From Bacteroidales bacterium UBA5429 (lineage in GTDB: Bacteria; Bacteroidota; Bacteroidia; Bacteroidales; WCHB1-69), in the NCBI GenBank assembly GCA_002427605.1, contig DIRT01000006.1:1075-12984 (forward strand): DNA of 11,910 nt, written 5' to 3'. This document shows positions 1-7,885 of this stretch, piece by piece; the first letter of the stretch is position 1, and each line of letters starts with the position of its first letter. A program made the position numbers and the translations under genes. The notes under the pieces were generated by a model that was given only the letters and a program-made list of their open reading frames with translations, did not search any database and was not told the origin of the DNA.

Positions 1-1
1 T

Positions 2-2020
2 ATGGAGGTGGGTGTAATGTCTGATCCGACAGATCTCACTACTTTTGAATTAGTTCACACTATTACTCCTACCCATTCAAATTTCGAAGAGTATGAAGTG
101 ATGTTTTCAAATACAACTCTAAGCGGAACCGGAAACTATATTGCTTTCAGACATATTACAGTTTCGGATATTTATTATTATTGGTTGGATGATGTCGAAG
201 TATTCCCAATTCCTACGTGTCCAAAACCAACAGATATAATTACTACAAACGTAACACAAACTTCCTTAGATTTGGGTTGGATTGAAAATGGTACAGCTAC
301 CACTTGGGAAGTGGAATATGGAGAAACAGGTTTCACTCAAGGTAACGGAACTATTATTACGGTTACTACTAATCCTACTCCAATTACCGGATTGACTGTA
401 TCTACATGTTATGATTTCTACGTAAGATCCGTTTGTGCTCCCGGAGACGAAAGTTACTGGTCTCATAAAGCAACATTCTGTACTTCTCAACAGCCTGTGA
501 ATGTACCGTTTATGATTGACTTTGAAACTGCATCAAGATTTACTTTTGCCAATAATCCTACCGGAAATAATTGGCATATCGGTAGTGCTGCGGGAGTGAA
601 TAATACAACCGGTGGTAGTAATGGAATGTATATTTCCAACGATAATGGTGTTACTAACTCATATACTAGTAATAGTACAGTAGTTTGGGCATTTAGAGAT
701 ATCTATTTCACTCCTTCTACTACTGATTATACGCTAACCTTTGACTGGAAGTGTCAAGGTGAAGGTAGCGGTTCATATCCATACGATTACTTTAATGTGT
801 ATATTGGTGCACCTGTTATGCCTGTTGCTAATAATACCGGTACGATTACAGCACCTACCGGTGCTACTGTGTTGGGTACTAATCTTAATCAGCAGTCTAC
901 ATGGCAGACACAAACTTATACCCTATCGTCAGCTACTTACTCAGGTCAAACTATGAGACTCTATTTTGGTTGGAGAGACGATGTTTCTGTATCTAACCAA
1001 CCTCCTGCAGCGATTGATAACGTTGAAGTTACCAGTACAGGTATCAGTGATTGCTTGCCACCAACTAACCTGGCTATTTCCAATATCAACGCTAACGGCG
1101 CTACAGCTACCTGGGGTGGTACTGCAACTTCTTGGGTGTTTGAGTATAAAACAGCAGCAGCTACAACCTGGACAACTCAAAATGTGACTACTGCGACTTA
1201 TACCATGACCGGTTTACAACCTTCTACTGACTATCAAACAAGGGTTAAAGCAATCTGTGGTGCAGGAGAAGAAAGTGCATATTCTGCTGTTGTTTCTTTC
1301 ACTACTACGGCTACACCTTGCGTTACTCCAACTAACTTACAGGTGACTAATATAACAGACCAGTCTGCATTAGCTACCTGGACAGCAGGAGGATCAGAAA
1401 CTTCATGGCAAGTGGATTACAAGTTGGTATCTTCAGCTAACTGGACAACAGGTACAGCTACTACAACTTCATTTGCAATGACAGGATTACAAAGTAACTC
1501 TAACTATCATGTGAGAGTAAAAGCAATCTGTGCAGATGGAGAGAGTGCATTTACTAACCTTGTACCTTTCACAACAGGTGGTAGTGGAACATACACTATT
1601 ACTGCTACAGCAGGACCTAACGGTACAATAACACCTTCAGGTACAGTTGTAGTGAATGAGGGTGAATCTCAAACCTTTACCTTCACTCCGGTTGATGGTT
1701 ATCAAATTAGTTCCGTATTGGTAGATAATCAACCACAAACACCGATCCCAACATCCTATACGTTTACCAATGTTCAAGCAAATCACACTATCCATGTCGA
1801 TTTTACAGAAGGTATTGCTGAGAATGAATTATCACAATATGTAACACTCTATCCTAACCCAACTCTATCATTCATTAACTTAAAAGTTGAGTTAATGCGT
1901 ATTATACCTGTTGAGGAAGAAATTACGCCAATTGATGTAAGCGATTTTGCAGTAGGAGTGTACTTTATACGCTTGGCTACCGAACAAGGTCAGGTATCTA
2001 AACGATTTGTAAAACAATAG
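2..2020 (+). CDS. Secreted multidomain adhesin-like protein with T9SS sorting domain, 5'-partial
   Basis: The frame is open from the window edge and residue 1 lies inside a jelly-roll domain with no signal peptide, so the true start is upstream and this is the C-terminal 672 residues. Order of modules: end of a MAM/cleaved-adhesin-like jelly-roll (about 1-70, ending WLDDVEVFPIPTC); FN3 (about 73-160); a second jelly-roll (about 166-344, with FDW and AIDNVEV motifs); two similar FN3 domains (about 351-436 and 440-526, sharing a 'MTGLQ...RVKAIC' stretch); a divergent InlB B-repeat-like domain (about 530-602, GTITPSG...GYQISSVLVD...YTFTNV); and a T9SS type A C-terminal signal (about 613-672, starting LYPNPT and ending SKRFVKQ). 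Proteins of this kind are exported by the type IX system and anchored on the surface or released; likely adhesin or part of a protease. The sorting domain is short (see findings). A catalytic domain, if any, lies outside the window. Confidence 0.85.
   Translation: MEVGVMSDPTDLTTFELVHTITPTHSNFEEYEVMFSNTTLSGTGNYIAFRHITVSDIYYYWLDDVEVFPIPTCPKPTDIITTNVTQTSLDLGWIENGTATTWEVEYGETGFTQGNGTIITVTTNPTPITGLTVSTCYDFYVRSVCAPGDESYWSHKATFCTSQQPVNVPFMIDFETASRFTFANNPTGNNWHIGSAAGVNNTTGGSNGMYISNDNGVTNSYTSNSTVVWAFRDIYFTPSTTDYTLTFDWKCQGEGSGSYPYDYFNVYIGAPVMPVANNTGTITAPTGATVLGTNLNQQSTWQTQTYTLSSATYSGQTMRLYFGWRDDVSVSNQPPAAIDNVEVTSTGISDCLPPTNLAISNINANGATATWGGTATSWVFEYKTAAATTWTTQNVTTATYTMTGLQPSTDYQTRVKAICGAGEESAYSAVVSFTTTATPCVTPTNLQVTNITDQSALATWTAGGSETSWQVDYKLVSSANWTTGTATTTSFAMTGLQSNSNYHVRVKAICADGESAFTNLVPFTTGGSGTYTITATAGPNGTITPSGTVVVNEGESQTFTFTPVDGYQISSVLVDNQPQTPIPTSYTFTNVQANHTIHVDFTEGIAENELSQYVTLYPNPTLSFINLKVELMRIIPVEEEITPIDVSDFAVGVYFIRLATEQGQVSKRFVKQ
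1856..2017 (+). other. T9SS C-terminal sorting domain with apparent internal deletion
   Basis: Sub-feature of the first gene. The opening strand (LYPNPTLSFINLKV) and the closing part (RIIPVEEEITPIDVSDF, GVYFIRLATEQG, SKRFVKQ) fit type A T9SS signals. The usual middle, a strand ending in a motif like 'YDxxGK', is missing: 'NLKVE' runs straight into 'LMRIIPVEEE' near bases 1886-1897. The domain is about 56 residues, against roughly 70-80 as I remember the family. The reading frame is kept. Confidence 0.7.
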
Positions 2021-2065
2021 CGTTTAGAGTTGATTTTTGTGTCTTAATTTTGGAAATAAAAATAT

Positions 2066-2093
2066 AAGGGGGCAGGATATTCGCCCCCTTTTT
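2066..2093 (+). terminator. Rho-independent terminator-like hairpin after the adhesin gene
   Basis: AAGGGGG (2066-2072) can pair with CCCCCTT (2084-2090) around an 11-nt loop. The run of T from 2089 to 2093 overlaps the 3' arm. It starts 45 nt after the stop codon of the first gene and is well placed to end that transcript. The same hairpin recurs at 10137-10165 after another plus-strand gene. The G-run is also the left outer arm of the larger inverted repeat, so the two pairings exclude each other. Confidence 0.6.
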
Positions 2094-2240
2094 GATCTCT
2101 TATCACCCCACTCTGGAAAAAATCCGAAATCCGAAATCATTCCGCCCTCCGCCTTCCGCCTTCCGCCTTTTTCTCGTAGGGCGATCTGTTTCCGAGTGGG
2201 GTAAAAGGATATCTATAGCGTATTGGACATTCTGCCCCCC
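2068..2240. repeat. Nested inverted-repeat intergenic element, copy 1
   Basis: Outer arms: GGGGGCAG (2068-2075) against CTGCCCCC (2232-2239). Inner arms: ACCCCACTC(T)GGAAA (2105-2119) against TTTCCGAGTGGGGT (2189-2202), 14 bp with one bulged T. The core between them carries two heptamer arrays, aatccga x2.6 (2121-2138) and tccgcct x4 (2141-2168), then a 'CGTAGGGCGATCTG' stretch (2175-2188). It sits between two convergent genes. The matching copy is at 10140-10343: the left spacer after CCCCCTTT is 14 nt and the right spacer after GAGTGGGG is 30 nt in both. Function is unknown; a non-autonomous mobile repeat, REP-like sequence or bidirectional terminator are all possible. Confidence 0.75.
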
Positions 2241-2279
2241 AATTTTATTTATTTCAAAAAGAAAATAATAAATATCTCA

Positions 2280-3041
2280 TCAGATTTCTACTTCCAAGCC
2301 ATCGTAAGCCATAAATATATGGTCGGGAAGTGTGGGTGCAATGTCGATATATTGACCCATTTCATGGCTTATGTGGGTTAAATAGGCACGTTTGGGATTG
2401 ATCTCATTGATAACCTGTAAAGCCTGAGTAAGGTTGAAATGCGAATAGTGCTCCTTGTGTCTCAATGCGTTGATTACCAAAAGGTCTATATCTTTTAATT
2501 TGCTGATCTCGGAAGGCGCAATAAAACTCGCATCCGTAATATAGGCCATATTGTTGATTTTGTACCCTAAAATGGGAAGAGTGAGATGTCTGATGGAAAT
2601 CGGTTCAATGAGCAGATTATCAATTGTAAATGCCTCATCTTTAATTATATTCAACTGAAACTCAGGACTGCCGGGATATTTGTTTTTCTTAAAAGCGTAG
2701 TCATAATCTTTACGAATCACATTCAAAACTCGCTGTAATCCGTAAATTTGCATTACTTTTTGAGTCATAAAATTCAACGGTCTGACATCATCCAATCCCC
2801 CGGTATGATCCTTATGTTCATGTGTCATGAGAATGGCATCCACTTGAGTGATCTTGTTATTCAACAACTGCTGTCTGAGGTCCGGTCCGGCATCAATTAA
2901 GATGTTTTTTGAACCAACAGTGATGAGTGCAGAGGTTCGTAAACGGATATCGCGAGGGTCTTGAGAGTTGCATACAGCACAAGGACACCCAATGACGGGA
3001 ACCCCTTGTGATGTGCCGGTACCTAAAAAAGTGATTTTCAT
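2280..3041 (-). CDS. MBL-fold metallohydrolase, PhnP-like
   Basis: 253-residue metallo-beta-lactamase-fold hydrolase. The metal site is visible: THEHKDH at 73-79 (HxHxDH), a candidate histidine at H152, the bridging aspartate in YITDASF (D170), and H223/H226 in LTHISHEMG. Near the N-terminus GCPCAVC (C19, C21, C24) matches the cysteine cluster that, with a C-terminal histidine, binds a structural zinc in PhnP, the phosphoribosyl cyclic phosphodiesterase of phosphonate breakdown. Length and the ending 'YDGLEVEI' also fit PhnP. There are no phosphonate genes nearby, so a cyclic-phosphate diesterase activity is inferred from family only and the physiological substrate is open. Probably cytoplasmic, with no signal peptide. 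ATG at 3041 gives the complete N-terminal motif MKITFLGTGTSQG. It lies downstream of and co-directional with the nucleotidase-domain gene (108-nt gap) and may have its own promoter. Confidence 0.85.
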   Translation of the reverse strand: MKITFLGTGTSQGVPVIGCPCAVCNSQDPRDIRLRTSALITVGSKNILIDAGPDLRQQLLNNKITQVDAILMTHEHKDHTGGLDDVRPLNFMTQKVMQIYGLQRVLNVIRKDYDYAFKKNKYPGSPEFQLNIIKDEAFTIDNLLIEPISIRHLTLPILGYKINNMAYITDASFIAPSEISKLKDIDLLVINALRHKEHYSHFNLTQALQVINEINPKRAYLTHISHEMGQYIDIAPTLPDHIFMAYDGLEVEI

Positions 3042-3059
3042 GCTGAAAGTTATAATCCG

Positions 3060-3067
3060 CGAAGGTA
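3060..3067 (-). promoter_or_regulatory. Possible -7 element for the MBL hydrolase gene
   Basis: On the minus strand this reads TACCTTCG, one mismatch from the Bacteroidetes TAnnTTTG consensus, 18 nt before the ATG, which would leave a leader of about a dozen bases. I see no convincing -33 TTTG at the right distance. The gene could instead be read through from upstream. Confidence 0.35.
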
Positions 3068-3130
3068 CAATTTTTTGCTATTATAGTACCCGATTATGTA
3101 GTGAAATCTCATTTTTTTAACTGAAACTTA

Positions 3131-3150
3131 AAAGAATCGGAGGATCCCTT
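3131..3150 (-). terminator. Weak terminator-like hairpin at the end of the nucleotidase-domain gene
   Basis: In the minus-strand transcript AAGGGAUC (3150 to 3143) can pair with GAUUCUUU (3138 to 3131) around a CUCC loop: 8 bp including two G-U pairs, with a short U-run. It begins on the last base of the stop codon. It would separate the nucleotidase-domain gene from the MBL hydrolase gene, but stability is modest. Confidence 0.3.
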
Positions 3151-3941
3151 TATGGAGTAGGCTGAATAATGACCCGTTGATCACTTTGTCCTGATATTTT
3201 TATTCCGGATTGGGTAAGTTGCTGAATTTGAGCAATAAAGGCGTCCCTTAATAAAATGTCGGTATAGATTATGTTCTCAAATTGGATATCTTTGAAAAAT
3301 CCATCTCCACCGGTTGCCAGGAAGTCGATTGTGACTACTTTATATACCTTTTCACTTTGAATTTTCTCTCCTTGAACTGTTGCCTGCGTCATTCTCCCAT
3401 TGCGATAGATGGTTTGGGCTTGCGAAAAGGCAGCATGATCTTTTTCCGTGAATCTGTTGAAAAACTCGATGAGTTGCTCACCCTTAATATCAATAATAAC
3501 AACTTTATTATCAAAAGGAGCAACCTTGTAGATATCTTCGATCGTTATGGGACCCGCCAAAAGGGAACTTCTAATGCCGCCAAAGTTGAGAACAGAAAGA
3601 TTTGCATGGGTTCCGGAATGGGTTTTTGCAAGAAATTGATTCCCAAAATCAAACAATATATCGGTTAAAAAGTTGGAAAGAGGACTCTGGGGCTTAAAAG
3701 ATCTCATCTCTTGCTCCGCTTCTCCAATCACTACGCTCAATTCTTTGTTCATTCGCTCCCTAAGCTGCTCAATATAGTTTTGAACTGTTAAATCAACAAT
3801 ATTGTACGTGCTGTCAAGCAAAATGGATTGGTATTCATACTTGAATTGTATACCTTTACTTTCCGTTTGACCATAAGTTTGCGGAATAGTTGCAATCCAA
3901 AAGAGAGCAACATAAAGTAGTATTCTAAAGGTTCTTTTCAT
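3150..3941 (-). CDS. Secreted 5'-nucleotidase C-terminal-domain protein (no catalytic domain)
   Basis: 263 residues with an N-terminal signal peptide (hydrophobic stretch about 7-19, likely cleavage near TYG-Q at 24-25; no lipobox cysteine). The rest matches the 5'-nucleotidase C-terminal domain: NFGGIR at 119-124 (counterpart of the N-G-G-I-R phosphate/substrate-binding motif in UshA-type enzymes), VAPFDNKVV at 140-148, and ATGGDGF at 209-215, whose last residue corresponds to the nucleobase-stacking phenylalanine. The metallophosphatase domain that carries the metal-binding histidines and aspartates in UshA/CD73-type enzymes is absent. In many Bacteroidetes the two halves are encoded by adjacent genes; here no metallophosphatase gene is in the window. 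Its ATG overlaps the asd stop codon (ATGA), which suggests translational coupling. Likely periplasmic nucleotide binding, or half of a two-subunit nucleotidase. Confidence 0.82.
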   Translation of the reverse strand: MKRTFRILLYVALFWIATIPQTYGQTESKGIQFKYEYQSILLDSTYNIVDLTVQNYIEQLRERMNKELSVVIGEAEQEMRSFKPQSPLSNFLTDILFDFGNQFLAKTHSGTHANLSVLNFGGIRSSLLAGPITIEDIYKVAPFDNKVVIIDIKGEQLIEFFNRFTEKDHAAFSQAQTIYRNGRMTQATVQGEKIQSEKVYKVVTIDFLATGGDGFFKDIQFENIIYTDILLRDAFIAQIQQLTQSGIKISGQSDQRVIIQPTP

Positions 3942-4930
3942 CGGATTTTGTATTGAAGTATAAATTCAAGAATCTCTACTGCATTGGTTGCCGCTCCTTT
4001 GCGCAGATTGTCAGCTACAATCCACATATTGAGTGAGTTAGGTTGAGATTGATCGCGTCTGATTCTGCCCACAAATACATCGTCTTTCCCTTCTGCATAG
4101 AGAGGCATAGGATATAGGAAACTACCCGGATCATCGAGAATAGTTATACCACTGATTTGAGATAATAAGGAGTGGATCTCCGAAATGGTATAATCGTTAT
4201 AAAACTCAACATTAACCGCTTCTGAGTGTCCTCCTTTTACAGGAACCCTAACCACCGTAGCAGTGAGTTGAATAGTAGCATCATTCAATATCTTCCGGGT
4301 TTCATTAACTAACTTCATCTCTTCAGTAGTGTACCCCTCCTCATCAAAGTCGCCACCATGAGGGATGAGGTTCAAGTCGATAGGGTGGGGGTATACCTTG
4401 CTGACAGAGTTTCCGGCTCTCTCACCTTCCAATTGCGCAATACCGGCAGTTCCGGTACCGGTCACCGATTGATAAGTTGAAACAACAACCCTTTTAATTC
4501 GATATTTTTGATGCAGAGGAGCCAATGCCATCACAAGCTGGATCGTAGAACAGTTTGGATTGGCAATGATTAAATCTGTATCCTTAATCTGACTGCCATT
4601 GATTTGAGGAACAATGAGTGGAATGTTGGGATCCATCCTCCAGGCAGAAGAGTTGTCGATTACTACAGTCCCTTGGATCGCAAATAGGGGAGCATATTGT
4701 AAAGAAACAGAGCCTCCTGCAGAAAATATGGCAAAATCAGGTTTGCGAGAGATCGCCTCTTCAATGGAGCAGACTTTGTACTCTTTTCCTCCAAAAAGGA
4801 TCAATTTACCGATTGATTTTGAGGAAGCAGCAGGAATCAGCTCGAAAGAACCAAATCCTCTCTCTTCCAATACCTGAATCATTTTTTGTCCTACCAATCC
4901 GGTAGCACCGATTAATGCAATTGTTTTCAT
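3938..4930 (-). CDS. asd: Aspartate-semialdehyde dehydrogenase
   Basis: 330 residues. It converts L-aspartyl-4-phosphate to L-aspartate-4-semialdehyde with NADPH, the branch point to threonine, methionine, lysine and diaminopimelate; cytoplasmic. Nucleotide-binding loop GATGLVGQ at 8-15. Catalytic cysteine C127 in NPNCSTIQL. Q154 in STYQSVTGTG, R228 and H235 in RVPVKGGHSEAVNVEF. The spacings C127-Q154 (27) and R228-H235 (7) equal those between Cys135/Gln162 and Arg267/His274 of the E. coli enzyme. Length is normal and no key residue is missing. The start at 4930 gives the complete MKTIALIGATG motif, and a good -7 promoter element lies just upstream. The stop overlaps the next gene's start by 4 nt, so the two form an operon. 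It is divergent from the outer-membrane barrel gene at 5050. Confidence 0.96.
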   Translation of the reverse strand: MKTIALIGATGLVGQKMIQVLEERGFGSFELIPAASSKSIGKLILFGGKEYKVCSIEEAISRKPDFAIFSAGGSVSLQYAPLFAIQGTVVIDNSSAWRMDPNIPLIVPQINGSQIKDTDLIIANPNCSTIQLVMALAPLHQKYRIKRVVVSTYQSVTGTGTAGIAQLEGERAGNSVSKVYPHPIDLNLIPHGGDFDEEGYTTEEMKLVNETRKILNDATIQLTATVVRVPVKGGHSEAVNVEFYNDYTISEIHSLLSQISGITILDDPGSFLYPMPLYAEGKDDVFVGRIRRDQSQPNSLNMWIVADNLRKGAATNAVEILEFILQYKIR

Positions 4931-4954
4931 TGAGTAAAAATCAGTTTATACCCG

Positions 4955-4962
4955 CAAAAATA
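4955..4962 (-). promoter_or_regulatory. -7 promoter element for the asd operon
   Basis: The minus strand reads TATTTTTG, an exact match to TAnnTTTG, 24 nt before the asd ATG, giving a leader of roughly 18 nt. There is no clear TTTG about 20 nt further upstream, so the -33 half is weak or absent. Confidence 0.5.
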
Positions 4963-5049
4963 CAATAAACAAATGAAAATAGATGTTATATAATGAAACA
5001 TTTTTAAAGTTTTAATACTAACTAAGAGTAATAACCAAGAACTCTGAAC

Positions 5050-7530
5050 ATGGATACAAATAAAACAGAATCCATCTTTTCCAAAAAAAGATTATTTTTA
5101 TCCCTATTTATTTTAATTAGTATCAACTTAGCAGCTCAAAGAGGAAGTATTTCCGGAACTGTAATGGACGAAGCCGAAAAGCAGAAACTGGTCTATGTGA
5201 GCGCTTTTCTTTTTGACGCAAAAGATAGTTCTTTTATAAAAGCTGAACTGACGGATGGGACAGGCTTTTTTAAATTTGATTTACTCTATGACGGTCAATA
5301 CTATGTACAACTCTTTTATTCAATGTATGAAAATTGGTATTCCGAGACGCTGATTTTAAACAGTAAACAAAGAAACTATGATTTAGGAGTTATATACATT
5401 AAGCAGAAGACGAATCTTCTGGGGGGTGTTGAGGTGGTGTATATGAAACCGCTATACGAGGAACAGCCCGGGAAGTTGATTATGAACGTGGAGTCGCATC
5501 CTACAGCAGCCGGAGATAACCTGTTCGAATTGTTGAGAAAAACGCCTTCAGTAACGATTGATAATGATGAAAATATCTTGGTCAATGGTAAAAGCGGAGT
5601 CAATCTGTTAATTAATAACCGTCCTTCGCAACTTTCAGGAGAGGAGTTGATCAATTACCTCAAAACAACACCTGCCGATATGGTTGACAAGATTGAAATA
5701 ATCAATTCTCCATCAGCAAAATATGATGCCGAAGGGGGAGCAGGTATGATCAATATTCAACTTAAAAGAGATCATCGGTTAGGTTTTAACGGAAGTGTCA
5801 GAAGTAGTGTTTCTATGAGTCAAAATTTCTTCAATAATAATGGCGTTTCTTTGAATTTTAGAGCCGGGAAATGGATAATCTCAACCAGTTATAACTTTGG
5901 ATTGCGGCGATTTAAAAATGGTTCCAGAAGTAAAACAGGCTATGTTGATACCGAAGGGAATCACATTTTGATTGCTCAAAATGATCTGGAAGAGGAGTTT
6001 TGGAACTCAATGTCTAAAGGAAACTCACATAATTATAGCCTTTATACTGAATATCAGATGAACCGGAAAAATTCTTTTGGAGTTCAATTTTATGGAGGAT
6101 TCAATAAGGGAAACTCGGAGTCTGCTAACTATACGCGATTTTATGTTAATGACCATGTCGATTCTTCAATGAGTAGAGTAGGTGAGGGATTAAACAACAG
6201 TCAAAGAAACTTTCTATCCCTTTTCTATCGTCATGATTTTGACACTGTACAATCGCACTATCTGGAATTGAACTTTGATTACTCACAAAATGGTAGTAAA
6301 AGTGAGTATCTGAATCTTTTTGACTACTACTATCGGGATTTTGGAGACCACTATTCCCATTTTTCCCGTCAATCTTATCGTTATCCACAACTGTCTAATA
6401 GCTATATTTTGGAGGCTTACTATGGAAAAAATGAAGAAGAGTATAATTTTGAAGCAGGAATCAAAAATTCTCTGAGCCAAAATAATTCCAAAAGTATGAA
6501 CTATATCAACAATCACTTGATTGAGAGTATGACAGATCATTTCATTTATTTTGAAAATATTACGGCAGGCTATTTTTCTATCAGTACTCAACTGGATAAG
6601 ATGACTCATTTTAGGGCAGGTATTCGTGGTGAACTTTCTTATATTGGGGGGGAGCAAGTAACAGCTTCACTATATAATAGTAACCTCTACTTCGATCTGT
6701 TTCCTACTGCGCAAATTAATGTTACTCTACCCAAAAAGAATCGCGTTAATGTCAGTTATTACTCCCGGATCGCTCGTCCCAGATACCGGCAATTGAACCC
6801 TTTTGTTGATATATCGGAACAATTGAATATCTCGACAGGAAATCCTTACCTTAAACCCGAATACACTTACAACTTCTCATTGGGATACTCATGGAACTAT
6901 ATGCTGTTTTTTAATGTTGGATACGACTATACTATAAACGCCATTAACTATGCTCGTGACTTGGATCCTCAAACCGGAATCACAACCCGATATCCTCAGA
7001 ATATTGGAAAAAGACAAGGAGTGAACGGTAATATTTCATTCAATATACCGCTTAGAAAATGGTGGAATCTGAATTTATATACCTATTCTTCGTACGGAAA
7101 GAGCGTCTTTACTTATCAGAATAAGATAGAAACTCGTAATGTTTATCATCAGGGACTCTTCTTTTCTCAAAACTTTACGGTTTTAAAAAATTACACCTTG
7201 GAGATGAGTGGCTACTATTCACTACCATCACAAGGAGAATGGGGTAAGAGCAAAGGGACATTATCTCTCAATGCCGGATTAAGAGCCAGGTTACTGAATA
7301 AAAAGTTAACCATAGGATTTTCCGTTGGGAATATACTCAATAATGGAAGTTACTCCTGGAATTATCAATATCCCGATCATTCTACTTATGAAGGATACTC
7401 CATTTGGAATACCAGATCCTACTCTTTGAGAGTCTCCTATAATTTCGGGAAATACTTTGAAATTCGAAACAAAAAACTAAAATCAGGCTCTGATGGAGAC
7501 TCCGGTCAACCTTCAGCACCCTCTATTTAG
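5050..7530 (+). CDS. Outer-membrane beta-barrel protein, TonB-receptor-like
   Basis: 826 residues. Signal peptide: charged start, hydrophobic stretch about 15-28, likely cleavage at LAAQ (27-30). A carboxypeptidase-regulatory-like beta-sandwich covers about 32-118 (GSISGTVMDEAEKQKL...LTDGTGFFKFD). A plug-like domain covers about 125-240 (LLRKTPSVTIDNDENILVNG, LINNRPSQLSGEEL, DMVDKIEIINSPSAKYDAEG, GMINIQLKR). A long region of alternating aromatic strands forms the barrel to about residue 808. This order is that of the 'outer membrane beta-barrel family' (OMP_b-brl_3) proteins, relatives of TonB-dependent receptors. No TonB box is evident and no SusD partner is adjacent, so energized uptake is uncertain and the substrate is unknown. 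After the last strand (YSLRVSYNFGKYFEI) comes a polar tail rich in Ser, Gly and Asp instead of a terminal aromatic residue. ATG at 5050 is the only start that keeps the full signal peptide. Confidence 0.88.
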   Translation: MDTNKTESIFSKKRLFLSLFILISINLAAQRGSISGTVMDEAEKQKLVYVSAFLFDAKDSSFIKAELTDGTGFFKFDLLYDGQYYVQLFYSMYENWYSETLILNSKQRNYDLGVIYIKQKTNLLGGVEVVYMKPLYEEQPGKLIMNVESHPTAAGDNLFELLRKTPSVTIDNDENILVNGKSGVNLLINNRPSQLSGEELINYLKTTPADMVDKIEIINSPSAKYDAEGGAGMINIQLKRDHRLGFNGSVRSSVSMSQNFFNNNGVSLNFRAGKWIISTSYNFGLRRFKNGSRSKTGYVDTEGNHILIAQNDLEEEFWNSMSKGNSHNYSLYTEYQMNRKNSFGVQFYGGFNKGNSESANYTRFYVNDHVDSSMSRVGEGLNNSQRNFLSLFYRHDFDTVQSHYLELNFDYSQNGSKSEYLNLFDYYYRDFGDHYSHFSRQSYRYPQLSNSYILEAYYGKNEEEYNFEAGIKNSLSQNNSKSMNYINNHLIESMTDHFIYFENITAGYFSISTQLDKMTHFRAGIRGELSYIGGEQVTASLYNSNLYFDLFPTAQINVTLPKKNRVNVSYYSRIARPRYRQLNPFVDISEQLNISTGNPYLKPEYTYNFSLGYSWNYMLFFNVGYDYTINAINYARDLDPQTGITTRYPQNIGKRQGVNGNISFNIPLRKWWNLNLYTYSSYGKSVFTYQNKIETRNVYHQGLFFSQNFTVLKNYTLEMSGYYSLPSQGEWGKSKGTLSLNAGLRARLLNKKLTIGFSVGNILNNGSYSWNYQYPDHSTYEGYSIWNTRSYSLRVSYNFGKYFEIRNKKLKSGSDGDSGQPSAPSI

Positions 7531-7833
7531 TACAATTTATTTAAAAGGGTAATAATTTCAGTTCGATTTGTTAATAAAAGTTAATAAATGCGTGAAATTC
7601 TTCAAAATTCTTCCAAAAATGAATGAAAATTGTTCCCGAAATGTTTAAAATTAAGTAATTTTAACAGTTTTAAATCCTAAATTATGAGTTTTTCTAAAAT
7701 TTTCCATATTTTTAATATTTCTCTATAATTTTTATAATATGCTTATTATCAAATGAATACATTTAAAGAATAATAAAATTAAATTTCTTAAAAATAAAAA
7801 TATTAACTTTTGTTAACAATTTCCTCTAATTTA
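7531..7833. other. AT-rich intergenic stretch without a gene
   Basis: About 300 very AT-rich bases between the barrel gene and the promoter of the small-barrel cluster. It has scattered short repeats of the kind 'aattctt' and 'gttaata' but no coding frame with a plausible product, no strong G+C hairpin and no heptamer array. It may be upstream regulatory DNA for the cluster; I see nothing specific. Confidence 0.5.
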
Positions 7834-7865
7834 TTTGGTTATTTGAAAATTTCATATTATATTTG
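7834..7865 (+). promoter_or_regulatory. Bacteroidetes-type promoter for the small-barrel cluster
   Basis: TTTG at 7834-7837 and TATATTTG at 7858-7865 are separated by 20 nt, matching the -33 TTTG / -7 TAnnTTTG consensus in both sequence and spacing. Transcription would start near 7872, about 14 nt before the ATG at 7886. I found no comparable promoter in the 18-19-nt gaps between the four genes, so it probably serves all four. Confidence 0.75.
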
Positions 7866-7885
7866 CAGTATAAAAATCATTCATT

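Noticed and set aside
2..4. ATG at base 2 as the true start of the first gene
   Set aside because: The following residues are the middle of a jelly-roll domain and there is no signal peptide, although the protein ends in a T9SS signal. The gene continues to the left of the window.
3282..3668. 128-codon plus-strand frame within the nucleotidase-domain gene
   Set aside because: Antisense to a well-supported gene, with no recognisable domain, signal peptide or promoter.
4614..4905. Plus-strand frames inside asd, and similar antisense frames inside the barrel and oxidoreductase genes
   Set aside because: They are by-products of real coding sequence on the other strand and show no family features.
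7531..7833. Small gene or RNA in the AT-rich gap
   Set aside because: No frame has a plausible start, composition or product, and no stable hairpin is seen.
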